Part shown: in pieces, positions 29,151 to 37,491 of the stretch
Layout: every line of letters starts with the position of its first letter
Numbering within the stretch: position 1 is the first letter of the stretch
Source: Solirubrobacterales bacterium
GTDB taxonomy: Bacteria > Actinomycetota > Thermoleophilia > Solirubrobacterales > Solirubrobacteraceae
Reading direction: 5' to 3'
NCBI GenBank assembly: GCA_027315115.1
Contig: DAHUYQ010000064.1
Span: 1 to 64,000, forward strand
Length of the DNA: 64,000 nucleotides
Notes under the pieces: model-generated
Database searches by the model: none
Told to the model about the DNA's origin: nothing
The model's input: the letters and a program-made list of their open reading frames with translations, nothing else
Position numbers and translations under genes: made by a program

Positions 29151-30848
29151 ATGGAGTCCTCGACCATGCACGGCGCTGCCGCGCTGGCCCGCCGACCCGG
29201 GCGGTTGCTGGGCGACATCGCCGTGGACCTCGGGTTCGCGACGCGCGAGGACGTCGAGATGGCGGTGCTCGCCGCACGCGAGCGCGGCGTTCCCACCGGA
29301 CAGGTGCTGGTCGAGCGCAAGGTGATGCGCCAGGACCAGCTTGCCAGGGTGCTGGCGGAGCGGTTCGGCGTGCCCTACGTGGACCTCTCCACGACCGAGG
29401 TGGACATGGGCGTGGCCAACATGCTCAGCCCGGAGGCGATCCGGCGCTACCAGGCGATCCCGATCGGGCTGGACCAGGACGGCGCGCTGCTGCTGGCGAT
29501 GGCCGACCCCGCCAACGTGCTGACGGCCGACGACGTGGCGATGATCACAGGCAAGCGGGTGAGGGTGCTCGCCGCCTCCGCGGAGGACGTGCTGCAGATC
29601 GCCAGCCGGTTCGAGGGGATCGCGGAGTCGATCGACGAGATAGCCGCGGTCGAGCCGGAGGACGAGGAGCAGACGCTCGCCGAGTCGGCCGACGCCGACG
29701 CCCCGATCATCAAGCTGGTCCACTCGCTGATCGCCCAGGCGGTCGCGCAGGGCGCATCCGATGTTCACATCACCCCCCAGGAGGGGGACACCGAGGTGGA
29801 GCTGCGCGTGGACGGCGTGCTGCACCGGGCCGCGACGATCCGGCGGCGGATGACCCCGGGAGTGGTCTCCCGGATCAAGATCATGGCCGACCTCGACATC
29901 TCCGAGCGGCGGGTGCCCCAGGACGGCCGGCTGGCGCTCACCGTCGACTCCTCGCGCGTGGACATCCGCGTCGTGACGCTGCCGCTGGTCGGCGGCGAGG
30001 GGGCGGTGCTGCGAATCCTCGACGGCGGCGCGGTGGTGCGCGAGCTCTCCTCGCTCGGAATCGCTCCGCGAGAGCTGGAGGCGCTGCAGAGCGCGCTCGC
30101 ACGGCCGCACGGCGCGGTGCTGGTGACCGGCCCGACGGGGTCGGGAAAGTCCACGACGCTATACGGCGCGCTCGGCGCGCTGGCCGGCGGCGAGCGCAGC
30201 GTGATCACGATCGAGGACCCGGTCGAGTCGCGGATCCCCGGCACGAAGCAGATCCAGGTCACGCCACGATCGGGGATGAGCTTCGCGACCGGCCTGCGCT
30301 CGATGCTGCGCGCGGACCCGGACGTGATCATGGTGGGCGAGATCAGGGACGCGGCCACGGCGCAGATCGCCGTGGAGGCGGCATTGACCGGTCACCTGCT
30401 GCTCTCGACGCTGCACACGCGCGATGCGCCCAGCGCGCTCTCCCGCCTGATCGACATGGGCATCGAGCCGTTCCTGGTCTCCGCCGCCGTGGACTGCGTG
30501 ATCGCGCAGCGGCTCGTGCGGCTGCTGTGCCCGCACTGCAAGCGGCCGATGCAGCTCTCCGAGCAGGTTGCCCAGCGCTACGGGCTGCACGGCGCGCAGG
30601 TGTTCGAGCCGGGCGGCTGCCAGCGCTGCTCGAGCTCCGGCTATCGCGGCCGGATCGGCGTCTACGAGGTGATGAGCATGAGCCAGGAGCTAAAGGGCCT
30701 GGTCATGGAACGCGCGCGGGTGCAGGAGATCGCCCGCGTCGCCGAGCAGCAGGGCATGAGGCGGCTGCGCGACGACGGCCTGCAGAAGGTAAGGCAGGGG
30801 CTGACCTCGATCGCCGAGATCGAGCGGATCGCCGCGAGCGTGCTCTAG
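29151..30848 (+). CDS. PilB/GspE-type secretion ATPase
   Basis: 565-aa motor ATPase of type IV pili or type II secretion. An N-terminal MshEN-like domain (LLGDIAVDLGFATREDVEMA, GQVLVERKVM) precedes the ATPase core: Walker A VTGPTGSGKSTTLYG, the Asp box (TIEDPVE), Walker B VIMVGEIRD and the His box LLSTLHTRDAP. The zinc tetracysteine CPHC...CQRC is intact. It is encoded alone here, with no pilC, pilM-Q or pilin genes nearby, so partners must be elsewhere. ATG 29151 is the first start; ATG 29166 is possible. Confidence 0.93.
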   Translation: MESSTMHGAAALARRPGRLLGDIAVDLGFATREDVEMAVLAARERGVPTGQVLVERKVMRQDQLARVLAERFGVPYVDLSTTEVDMGVANMLSPEAIRRYQAIPIGLDQDGALLLAMADPANVLTADDVAMITGKRVRVLAASAEDVLQIASRFEGIAESIDEIAAVEPEDEEQTLAESADADAPIIKLVHSLIAQAVAQGASDVHITPQEGDTEVELRVDGVLHRAATIRRRMTPGVVSRIKIMADLDISERRVPQDGRLALTVDSSRVDIRVVTLPLVGGEGAVLRILDGGAVVRELSSLGIAPRELEALQSALARPHGAVLVTGPTGSGKSTTLYGALGALAGGERSVITIEDPVESRIPGTKQIQVTPRSGMSFATGLRSMLRADPDVIMVGEIRDAATAQIAVEAALTGHLLLSTLHTRDAPSALSRLIDMGIEPFLVSAAVDCVIAQRLVRLLCPHCKRPMQLSEQVAQRYGLHGAQVFEPGGCQRCSSSGYRGRIGVYEVMSMSQELKGLVMERARVQEIARVAEQQGMRRLRDDGLQKVRQGLTSIAEIERIAASVL

Positions 30849-30854
30849 CGGGCG

Positions 30855-31109
30855 CTAGCCGGCAGGCGGCGGTGTCGGGGCCTGCTGCGTCGGCACCTGC
30901 TGCGTCGGCACCTGCTGCTGAGCCTGCTGCGGCTGCGGCTGGGCGGCTGTCAGCGTCGGCTGCTGGGGATGATCGCCCGTGACCGACGACTTGAACTCGC
31001 GCAGCCCCGTTCCGAGCGAGCGGCCTATCTCAGGCAGCCGCTTCGCGCCGAACACCAGCAGCACAAGCAGAAGCAGAAGCAGGATGTGGAGCGGGTTGTC
31101 TAGTCCCAT
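30855..31109 (-). CDS. tatA: Twin-arginine translocase subunit TatA
   Basis: 84-aa pore-forming subunit of the Tat export system. One N-terminal membrane helix (HILLLLLLVLLVFG), the FGxxxLPEIGRSLG hinge (FGAKRLPEIGRSLGTGLREF) and an amphipathic helix are followed by a Gln/Pro/Thr-rich tail with repeats (QVPTQQVPTQQAPT). tatBC are not in the window. It lies just after two TauE/SafE genes but has its own -10 (TAACAT) overlapping the end of the preceding gene. Confidence 0.93.
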   Translation of the reverse strand: MGLDNPLHILLLLLLVLLVFGAKRLPEIGRSLGTGLREFKSSVTGDHPQQPTLTAAQPQPQQAQQQVPTQQVPTQQAPTPPPAG

Positions 31110-31116
31110 CGAGTCG

Positions 31117-31122
31117 ATGTTA
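31117..31122 (-). promoter_or_regulatory. Candidate -10 hexamer for tatA
   Basis: TAACAT on the minus strand, seven bases before ATG 31109; its distal bases overlap the stop codon of the upstream TauE/SafE gene. Confidence 0.4.
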
Positions 31123-31497
31123 GCGCTCGCGCAGCGCGCGCCGCAACAGTTGCGCGGCGATCAGCAGCATCAGCCCGGCAAAGGCGATCTGCAGCGCCTT
31201 GCCCGACAACGCGTTGGCCAGGGCGACCCCCCCCGCCGCGCCTCCGACCGAGAGCACGCCGATCAGCAGCGCGTCACGCCCGCGGACGTTGCCGTAGCGG
31301 CGCTGGCTGGCGGCCCCGGCGATCACCACCGGCAGGATCGCGAGCAGCGAGGTGCCCTCCGCCACGTGCTGGGAGAGGCCCAGCACGATCACCAGTCCGG
31401 GCACGAACACCACGCCCCCGCCGACGCCGAGCAGCCCCGCGATCGTGCCCGCCAGCAGGCCGATCAGGATCAGCGCCACGACGCTGCCGGCGCTCAT
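31120..31497 (-). CDS. Half-size TauE/SafE membrane protein (1)
   Basis: 125-aa protein with about four predicted membrane helices. It carries a single TauE/SafE repeat: IGLLAGTIAGLLGVGGGVVFVPG, GTSLLAI and RYGNVRGRDALLIGV. Full TauE/SafE exporters (sulphite, sulphoacetate and similar anions) have about 250 aa with two such repeats. Here two single-repeat genes lie side by side, so the transporter is probably a heterodimer. 13 bases downstream of the companion gene. Confidence 0.85.
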   Translation of the reverse strand: MSAGSVVALILIGLLAGTIAGLLGVGGGVVFVPGLVIVLGLSQHVAEGTSLLAILPVVIAGAASQRRYGNVRGRDALLIGVLSVGGAAGGVALANALSGKALQIAFAGLMLLIAAQLLRRALRER

Positions 31498-31510
31498 CGC
31501 GGGATCACGC

Positions 31511-31882
31511 TCATTTCAGGATCAGCTCCGCGGCGCTTGCGATCAGAAGCGCGGCGAACATCAGCGTGATCGCTCGCGTGTCCAGGCGCTGCTGCAACCA
31601 GGTGCCAAGCAGCGCGCCCCCGACGGCCGGCACGCCGATCAGCAGGGCATCTCCGTAGTTGACGTTGCCATAGGCGGCCTGGAAGATCGCCGCGAAGGAG
31701 GCGACGAAGATGATCGCCGCCAGCGAGGTGCCGGTGGCCTCGCGCGTCTCGTAGCCGAGCCAGAGCACCAGCAGCGGCACGATCACCGAGCCGCCCCCCA
31801 CCCCGAAGATGCCGCTGAAGAGGCCCGCGGCGGTGCCGATCGCGACGAGTCTGAGGGGTCGGTTGCCTGGCACCGCAGGCAT
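31511..31882 (-). CDS. Half-size TauE/SafE membrane protein (2)
   Basis: 123-aa membrane protein with one TauE/SafE repeat: GLFSGIFGVGGGSVIVPLLVLW, ATGTSLAAI and AYGNVNYGDALLIGV, and about four membrane helices ending ALLIASAAELILK. ATG 31882 begins at the conserved helix; the frame stays open to 32002 but that part is a repeat-encoded Pro/Gly-rich extension. It is the first gene of the pair and is expected to work with the 125-aa protein. Confidence 0.83.
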   Translation of the reverse strand: MPAVPGNRPLRLVAIGTAAGLFSGIFGVGGGSVIVPLLVLWLGYETREATGTSLAAIIFVASFAAIFQAAYGNVNYGDALLIGVPAVGGALLGTWLQQRLDTRAITLMFAALLIASAAELILK

Positions 31883-31897
31883 GGTATGCCGCGGGGG

Positions 31898-31980
31898 CTC
31901 CGGGCTTTCGCCCGGCGGGGCTGCGGGCTTTCGCCCGCGGGGCTCGGGGCTTTCGCCCGCGGGGGCTCCTGGCTTTGCGG
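31898..31980. repeat. GGGCTTTCGCCC hairpin repeat
   Basis: Three copies of GGGC-TTTC-GCCC (a 4-bp stem with a TTTC loop, within longer GC stems) spaced about 25 bases apart, ending in a variant. It lies in the divergent gap between the TauE/SafE genes and otsB. Confidence 0.75.
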
Positions 31981-32053
31981 CGCTGCGGCCATGCCGCGGC
32001 ATCGCTGCGGGCTTAGCGCTTCAAACGTGCGCCCCTGATGCGAAACGTCGGCA

Positions 32054-32059
32054 TACTAG
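32054..32059 (+). promoter_or_regulatory. Candidate -10 hexamer for otsB
   Basis: TACTAG, five bases before GTG 32065; supports that codon over ATG 32038. Confidence 0.35.
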
Positions 32060-32064
32060 GTGGC

Positions 32065-32883
32065 GTGTCCCCGGCCGCGACGCTTCTCGAGACGCTGGAG
32101 CCTCTGCGCTCAGACCCCCTGCACTCCGCCGTGCTGCTCGACATCGACGGGACGCTGGCGCCGATCGTGCGTCACGCGGAGGACGCGCACGTGCCCGAGG
32201 CCACGCGCACGCTGCTGATCGAGATCGCCAAGCGCTACGGCGTGGTCGGCTGCATCAGCGGCCGGCGCGCTGGCACCGCGCGTCAGATCGTGGCGATCGG
32301 CAGCATCGCCTACGTCGGCAACCACGGCGGCGAGCTGCTGCGGCCCGGGGCCACGAGCGTGATCGTGGCGCCGGAGCTTGCGGAGTGGACCGAGCGCGTG
32401 CAGCGGTTCGCGAAGAGCGCCTACACGCAGGAGCGGATGCGGCTGCGGATCAGGATGGAGGACAAGGGCGCGATCGTCGCGCTGCACTGGCGCGGCGTGC
32501 CCGACGAGCAGGCCGCCGAGCAGGCGGTCGCCGAGCTGGCTGGCACCGCGGAGAGCGAGGGGTTCGCGGTGCACTGGGGACGCAAGGTGCTGGAGGTGCG
32601 ACCGCCGGTCAGCTTCGACAAGAGCGTTGGCATCGAGCAGCTTCTGCACCAGGACCCCGAGGAGAGCGCCGAGCCGCTGAGCGGTGCGGTCTACGTCGGC
32701 GACGACGTCACCGATCTGGATGCATTTCGCGGCCTGCGCGAGATCGCCGGGCGGGGCGAGCTTCGCACCGCCGTCTGCGTGGCAGTCGCGTCCGAGGAGG
32801 CGCCGCCGGAGCTCGTCGAACAGGCCGACATCACCGTCGACGGGCAGAGCGGCGTACGGGGTCTGCTGGAGGCCCTGCTTTGA
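32065..32883 (+). CDS. otsB: Trehalose-6-phosphate phosphatase
   Basis: About 272-aa HAD-superfamily phosphatase producing trehalose from trehalose-6-phosphate. HAD motif I LLDIDGTLAPIV, motif II CISGRRAG, NHGGELLRPG cap region, and motif IV VYVGDDVTDLDAF are all present, and the segment KVLEVRPPVSFDKSVGI is typical of OtsB. The partner synthase otsA is not in the window. The start may be GTG 32065 (with a -10 upstream) or ATG 32038. Confidence 0.9.
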   Translation: MSPAATLLETLEPLRSDPLHSAVLLDIDGTLAPIVRHAEDAHVPEATRTLLIEIAKRYGVVGCISGRRAGTARQIVAIGSIAYVGNHGGELLRPGATSVIVAPELAEWTERVQRFAKSAYTQERMRLRIRMEDKGAIVALHWRGVPDEQAAEQAVAELAGTAESEGFAVHWGRKVLEVRPPVSFDKSVGIEQLLHQDPEESAEPLSGAVYVGDDVTDLDAFRGLREIAGRGELRTAVCVAVASEEAPPELVEQADITVDGQSGVRGLLEALL

Positions 32884-32931
32884 AAGAGTTGCGGGCTCTG
32901 CTTTGAAAGACCCTCTGAGAGCAGCCGTCGG

Positions 32932-33453
32932 GTGCGCTTCGTCGACTTCCTCAAGACCACCGTCCTGCTGAGCGCCGGCGCGGCCTCGGCGCTCGCGGCG
33001 ATAGCGGTGCTCTCCGCGGCGGTGAAGGGCCAGACCGCGCTGGTCGGGATCGCGCTCGGCTGGTGGGTGCTGGCCGCGGCGATCGGCCTGTGGATGGGGC
33101 GGCGCGCCGGCGTCAGCGCGTCGATCGGGCATCTGCTCGCGGGCGCGAAGGCGAGCACCGCGCTGCCCGAGATGCGGCCCGCGCTGACCTTGCTGAACAG
33201 GCTCTGGGCGCTGCTGATGTTCGCGATCGTCGCGGGCGCCCTCGGATTCCTCGCGCCGCAGATCCCCGGGATCGGGGCCGGCTTCTCGCTGATCTTCACG
33301 CTGGCGTGGCGGCGCCAGCACGCGGCTGTCGCGGCGATCGAGGATCGCGACGGCGTGCGCTTCTACGTCAAGCACACCTCCCCGATTAGGCCGATCGAGC
33401 TGCTGCGCACGCCCGGTTTCAAGGCGGTGCGCCCGGAGCACGTGCCGGTCTGA
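32932..33453 (+). CDS. Small integral membrane protein, unknown
   Basis: 173-aa protein with about four hydrophobic segments: TTVLLSAGAASALAAIAVLS, ALGWWVLAAAIGLWMG-like, LWALLMFAIVAGALGFLAP and a following helix. It ends in a cytoplasmic domain (DRDGVRFYVKHTSPIRPIEL). I do not recognise the family. It is read in the same direction as otsB, 48 bases downstream, and may share its transcript. The start is GTG 32932; no convincing ribosome site. Confidence 0.65.
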   Translation: MRFVDFLKTTVLLSAGAASALAAIAVLSAAVKGQTALVGIALGWWVLAAAIGLWMGRRAGVSASIGHLLAGAKASTALPEMRPALTLLNRLWALLMFAIVAGALGFLAPQIPGIGAGFSLIFTLAWRRQHAAVAAIEDRDGVRFYVKHTSPIRPIELLRTPGFKAVRPEHVPV

Positions 33454-33462
33454 GGGGTCACC

Positions 33463-33597
33463 GCGCGGGGCTCTGGGGCGGCGCGGGGCTCTGGGGCGGC
33501 GCGGGGTCTGGGGCCGCGCGGGGCTTCTCTGGGGCCGCGTGGGGCTCTGGGGCGGCGTGGGGCTCTGGGGCGGCGCGGGGCTCCGGGGCCGCGTGGG
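33463..33597. repeat. GCGGGGCTCTGGGGCG minisatellite
   Basis: About seven copies of a 16-19-base unit between the convergent 3' ends of the membrane-protein gene and polX. It leaves spurious Pro/Ala-rich open frames on the minus strand that are not genes. Confidence 0.88.
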
Positions 33598-33636
33598 CCG
33601 CGCCCGGTGCGTCGCGCGCAGCCCGCGCGCAGAGCG

Positions 33637-35391
33637 CTACCGCGCGCGTTTGCGCAGCGCCTTTAGCCGTGGCCACTCCAGCGTGTTGGCCACGTCGTGG
33701 CTGGTCAGCCACGCGCGCCTTGCGCTCGCCACGCCCCAGCGCATGTTCGCCAGCGTGCTCACCCTGTGCGCGTCGGAGTCGATCACGAGCTTGACTCCCG
33801 CGGCGGCCGCCGCTCGCGCGGCCGGGTCGGGCAGGTCGCGCCTGTCGGGGTTGGCGTTGATCTCCAGGAACGTGCCCGCGCGGGCGGCTGCGTCGAAGAC
33901 CGCGTCCAGGTCCAGCGCGTAGGGCTCGCGCTGCTCGACCTTTCTGCCGGTGGGGTGGCCAATCGCGTCCACGAGCGGGTGCTCGACCGCGCGAACCATC
34001 CTTCTCGTCATCTCCTCCCTGCCCATGGAGAAGGACGTGTGGATGCTCGCGACCACCCAGTCGAGCTGCTCCAGCAGCTCATCCTCGTAGTCCAGCGATC
34101 CGTCGGGCAGCACGTTGACCTCGCTGCCGGCCAGCAGCTCGATCTCCTCCAGCTCCGCGTCGCATTCGCGCACCCGCTCGATCTGGCGGCGCAGCTCGTC
34201 CGGCGAGACGTCGTTGCCGAAGCCGTGCGATGCGGAGTGGTCGGTGATCGCCAGATAGCCGTAGCCGCATGTGATCGCGCCGGCGGCCATCTCCTCGATG
34301 CTGGCCTTGCCGTCCGAGGCGTGCGTGTGGCAGTGCAGGTCGCCCCTGATGTCCCGCAGCTCGATCAGGTCCGGCAGTCCCGAGCCGCCCTCGATCGCCG
34401 CGGCCGCGAGCTCGCCCCGGCTCTCGCGCAGCTCGGGCGGGATGAAGCGCATGCCGAGCGCCTCGTAGACGGCCCGCTCGTCGGCGCAGCGCAGCGTGCG
34501 GCCGCTGCGCTCGTCCTCGATCCCGTACTCGCTGACGTGCAGGGCCCTGCGCACCGCCGCTTCGCGTAGCGCCGCGTTGTGGGCGCCGGAGCCCGTGAAG
34601 TGCTGGAGCAGGTTGCCGAACTGGTCGGGAGCCGCCACCCGCAGGTCGATCGAGAGCCCGGAATGAGAACGCGCGCGGACGCCGGCGGCGCTGGGCGTGC
34701 CGGCGCTCTCGATCCGCTCCAGCCCGGCCAGCGCGCCCGCCAGCTTCTCCGGCTCCACCGTGACCGCGACCAGATCGATGTCCTTGACGGCGTCGACGGC
34801 GCGTCTGATCGAGCCCGCTATCTCGATCCTGGCGTCGGGCGGGCCGGCGGCCTGCAGTTCGCGGACGATCTCCTGGGCGGTCTGCAGGGCGGTGGGCAGC
34901 GTCACCCGGCGCCGGGCGCCCGCCTCGGTCCCGGCCTCGAGCGCGCGCAGGGCCGCCTGCTCGAACTTGGGGCCGAGGCCCTTCACGGCGCGCACGCGCT
35001 GGGCGAGAGCGGCCTGCCGCAGCGCCTCGGGCGAATCGACGCCGAGCTCGCTGAAGAGCAGGCGCGTCCGCTTGGCGCCGATTCCCGGCAGGCGCATGAT
35101 CGCGATCAGGCCAGGGGGGTAGCTCTGGCGCAGCTTCTCCAGAGCCGGGATCGTGCCGGTCTCCCGCAGAGCGAGGATCTTCTCCTGGATCGTGGCGCCG
35201 ATTCCGGGCAGCTCGCTCGCGCGTCCGGCGCGCGCGAGCGCGGCGACCGACACCGGCGCTTCCCGCACCCTGCGCGCCGCGTTTCGGTACGCGAGCACGC
35301 GATAGCTGACGGCGCCATCGAGCTCGTTGAGATCGGCGAGCTCGTCGAGGGCGTCGGCCAGCGCCGAGTTCTGAAGCTCCGTGGCGGCCAT
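33637..35391 (-). CDS. polX: PolX-type DNA polymerase/PHP phosphoesterase
   Basis: 584-aa repair polymerase of family X fused to a PHP nuclease domain. Helix-hairpin-helix repeats (ASELPGIGATIQEKIL, IMRLPGIGAKRTRLLF) bind DNA; the palm has GSIRRAVDAVKDIDLVAV with the catalytic Asp pair. The C-terminal PHP domain starts near residue 345 with DLHCHTHASDG and continues AITDHSASHG, GSEVNVL, ASIHTSF and DSDAHR. Bacterial PolX combines gap-filling synthesis with 3'-5' exonuclease activity. ATG 35391 has TACCCT seven bases upstream, overlapping the promoter of the divergent GT2 gene. Confidence 0.95.
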   Translation of the reverse strand: MAATELQNSALADALDELADLNELDGAVSYRVLAYRNAARRVREAPVSVAALARAGRASELPGIGATIQEKILALRETGTIPALEKLRQSYPPGLIAIMRLPGIGAKRTRLLFSELGVDSPEALRQAALAQRVRAVKGLGPKFEQAALRALEAGTEAGARRRVTLPTALQTAQEIVRELQAAGPPDARIEIAGSIRRAVDAVKDIDLVAVTVEPEKLAGALAGLERIESAGTPSAAGVRARSHSGLSIDLRVAAPDQFGNLLQHFTGSGAHNAALREAAVRRALHVSEYGIEDERSGRTLRCADERAVYEALGMRFIPPELRESRGELAAAAIEGGSGLPDLIELRDIRGDLHCHTHASDGKASIEEMAAGAITCGYGYLAITDHSASHGFGNDVSPDELRRQIERVRECDAELEEIELLAGSEVNVLPDGSLDYEDELLEQLDWVVASIHTSFSMGREEMTRRMVRAVEHPLVDAIGHPTGRKVEQREPYALDLDAVFDAAARAGTFLEINANPDRRDLPDPAARAAAAAGVKLVIDSDAHRVSTLANMRWGVASARRAWLTSHDVANTLEWPRLKALRKRAR

Positions 35392-35397
35392 CTGCTC

Positions 35398-35404
35398 TAG
35401 GGTA
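35398..35404. promoter_or_regulatory. Overlapping divergent -10 hexamers (polX / GT2)
   Basis: TAGGGTA read one way gives TAGGGT nine bases before the GT2 ATG 35413. Read the other way it gives TACCCT seven bases before the polX ATG 35391. The two promoters cannot be occupied at once, so the genes are probably in mutual competition for polymerase. Confidence 0.45.
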
Positions 35405-35412
35405 CGTCGGCG

Positions 35413-36198
35413 ATGACAGGGGTACCTTGGCTTGTCCTGCCGACCTACAACGAGTCGGAGAATCTAGAGAAGATGATCGCGGCCGCCGGAGGCGTGCTCG
35501 CGCGCGCCGCGCCGGAGGGCTTCGCGATCCTGGTCGCCGACGACAACTCGCCTGACGGAACGGGCCAGATCGCCGACCGGCTCGCCGCCGAGCACGACTG
35601 GGTCCACGTGCTGCACCGCACCAAGAAGGAAGGCATCGGGCCCGCCTACGTGGCCGGCTTCAAGCATGCGCTGGCCAACGGCGCCGACTACGTGATGGAG
35701 ATGGACTGCGACTTCTCCCACGACCCCGCGGACCTGGCCCGCCTGCTGGCGGCTGTGGACCGCGGCTCGGGCGGCCAGGCGGATCTTGCGCTCGGCTCGC
35801 GCTACGTGCCGGGTGGCGGGGTGAGAGACTGGGGGCTGCTGCGCCGGCTCATCAGCTACGGCGGCTCCACCTACGCCCGCATCATCCTCGGGCTGAAGGT
35901 CAAAGACCTGACCGGCGGCTTCAAGTGCTTCAGGCGCGAGGTGCTCGAATCGATCGACCTCGACACGGTGCGCTCGCAGGGATACGCCTTCCAGGTGGAG
36001 CTGACCTACAGGACCGTTCGCGCCGGCTTCACTGTGCAGGAGGTGCCGATCGTCTTCCGCGACCGCGAGCACGGCGCGAGCAAGATGTCCTGGCGGATCA
36101 CCGCGGAGGCGATGTGGCTCGTGCCGGGGCTGCGCTTCGGCCCCCGTCGTCTCGGGCGTGGCGCCGACCCTGAGGCCAAGACGCCGGCGTTGCGGTAG
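35413..36198 (+). CDS. Polyprenol-phosphate mannosyltransferase-like GT2
   Basis: 261-aa family 2 glycosyltransferase of the dolichol-phosphate mannose synthase (Ppm1/DPM1) type. It starts LVLPTYNESENLEKMI, with VADDNSPDGTG and the metal-binding MEMDCDFSHDP, then GSRYVPGG, DLTGGFKCFRREVL and GYAFQVELTYR. These are closely diagnostic. It would load mannose (or a related sugar) onto polyprenol phosphate at the inner membrane for lipoglycan or protein glycosylation. No membrane helices follow the catalytic domain. Confidence 0.93.
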   Translation: MTGVPWLVLPTYNESENLEKMIAAAGGVLARAAPEGFAILVADDNSPDGTGQIADRLAAEHDWVHVLHRTKKEGIGPAYVAGFKHALANGADYVMEMDCDFSHDPADLARLLAAVDRGSGGQADLALGSRYVPGGGVRDWGLLRRLISYGGSTYARIILGLKVKDLTGGFKCFRREVLESIDLDTVRSQGYAFQVELTYRTVRAGFTVQEVPIVFRDREHGASKMSWRITAEAMWLVPGLRFGPRRLGRGADPEAKTPALR

Positions 36199-36317
36199 CG
36201 GGGCCTCGCGCGGCCGCGACCGGCGGCGCGTGGCCCGACGCGCTCGCGCGCACACGCGAAGCGCGGTGCGCGCGACATGCGCTCACGTGATCGGCGCCGG
36301 ACGCCGATCCAGGTCTG

Positions 36318-37073
36318 GTGGACGCATCCTCCTACGCCTTCTACCACGGCGTCGCTCACACACGCTCGGCGTTGCACCGCTGGAGCTCGGCTCCGCTGCG
36401 GGTCGTCGGGCGCTGGCTGGCGGGCTCGACGGTGGCCGCCGCCGGCCTGCTGCTCGGGGTTCTGCTCGTGGCGGCGCTCTCGGGCGGCTACACCCAGGTC
36501 GTGACGCTGCAGCCGCCATTCGCGGTGGGTGGCTGGGGCTCGGTGGGCGAAGTGCTGGGGAGCAACATCCTGGTGCTGGCGCTGCACGCGCTCGCGTGCG
36601 TGGCCGGCTTCATCGCCGGCAGCGAGCTGCCGCTGCAGGCCTCGGCGCACAGCGGCCTTTCGCGCTGGGTGCACCAGCACGGCGGGCGGATCGCGATCGC
36701 CTTCGTCGCGTGCGCGACCGCGTTCTCCCTCTCCATCCAGGCCTACGTGCTCGGACACACCCTCGCCGGGGTCGCGCACTTCCTGCGCGTCTCGCCGGAG
36801 CTGCTGCTGGTGGGGGTGCTGCCGCACGCGGTGCCGGAGCTGATCGCGCTGTTCCTGCCGCTTGCGGCCTGGATCATCGCCAGCCGCCGCGGACAGTGGG
36901 ACGAGCTGCTCGCCGCAACGCTGGTGACGGTCGCGATCGCCGTGCCGCTGCTGCTGGTCGCCGCTCTGATCGAGGTCTACGTCTCCCCGCACCTGTTCAG
37001 CACGCTGACGGGCATTCATCCGCCGGTCGTGCGCGAAGTGGGAGGCTTCGTGATCCGGGATCGGGTCAGGTGA
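36318..37073 (+). CDS. SpoIIM-like integral membrane protein
   Basis: 251-aa protein of the stage II sporulation protein M family, which is common in non-sporulating actinobacteria. About five membrane helices; the family signature GVLPHAVPELIALFLPLAAW is present, preceded by FIAGSELPLQA. In Bacillus SpoIIM works in engulfment; the role here is unknown. The start is GTG 36318 with no ribosome site visible. Confidence 0.75.
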   Translation: MDASSYAFYHGVAHTRSALHRWSSAPLRVVGRWLAGSTVAAAGLLLGVLLVAALSGGYTQVVTLQPPFAVGGWGSVGEVLGSNILVLALHALACVAGFIAGSELPLQASAHSGLSRWVHQHGGRIAIAFVACATAFSLSIQAYVLGHTLAGVAHFLRVSPELLLVGVLPHAVPELIALFLPLAAWIIASRRGQWDELLAATLVTVAIAVPLLLVAALIEVYVSPHLFSTLTGIHPPVVREVGGFVIRDRVR

Positions 37074-37106
37074 GCGTGCGTGGCCCGCTGCGCTTGCTTC
37101 ACTTTG

Positions 37107-37112
37107 TATAGT
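37107..37112 (+). promoter_or_regulatory. Candidate -10 box of trxA
   Basis: TATAGT within ACTTTGTATAGTG, 32 bases before ATG 37145. No convincing -35 box at the matching distance. Predicted leader about 27 bases including the ribosome site. Confidence 0.45.
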
Positions 37113-37144
37113 GAGGGAAGAGGCAGCGAACGACAGGAGACCCC

Positions 37145-37474
37145 ATGGCAGGAAACCTCAGCGAAGTCACAGACGTCAACTTCCAGGCAGAGGTGATCGA
37201 GTCCGACAAGCCGGTGCTCGTCGACTTCTGGGCGCCGTGGTGCGGCCCCTGCAGGGTCGTGGCTCCCGTGCTCGAGGAGATCGCGACCGAGAAGCCGGAG
37301 ATGCGGATCGTGAAGCTCAACGTGGACGAGAATCAGCAGACGGCCGCGGCCTACCAGGTCCTCTCGATCCCGACGATGATCCTCTTCAAGAACGGCGCCC
37401 CGGTGAAGACGGTCGTCGGCGCCTACCCCAAGAAGCGGCTCGAGGCCGAGCTGGAGCCGGCCCTTACGGCCTGA
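37145..37474 (+). CDS. trxA: Thioredoxin
   Basis: 109-aa thiol-disulphide oxidoreductase of the cytosol. The active site VDFWAPWCGPCRVVAPVLEE is canonical, as are the buried Asp, the cis-Pro loop LSIPTMILFKNG and the overall length. AGGAGA stands eight bases before ATG 37145. Followed by a GC hairpin and ileS. Confidence 0.97.
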   Translation: MAGNLSEVTDVNFQAEVIESDKPVLVDFWAPWCGPCRVVAPVLEEIATEKPEMRIVKLNVDENQQTAAAYQVLSIPTMILFKNGAPVKTVVGAYPKKRLEAELEPALTA

Positions 37475-37491
37475 TCGGGCCTGCGAGACGG

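Noticed and set aside
33463-33712. Pro/Ala-rich 84-codon frame over the minisatellite
   Set aside because: Composition is dictated by the tandem repeat; no start signal and it overlaps the polX 3' end.
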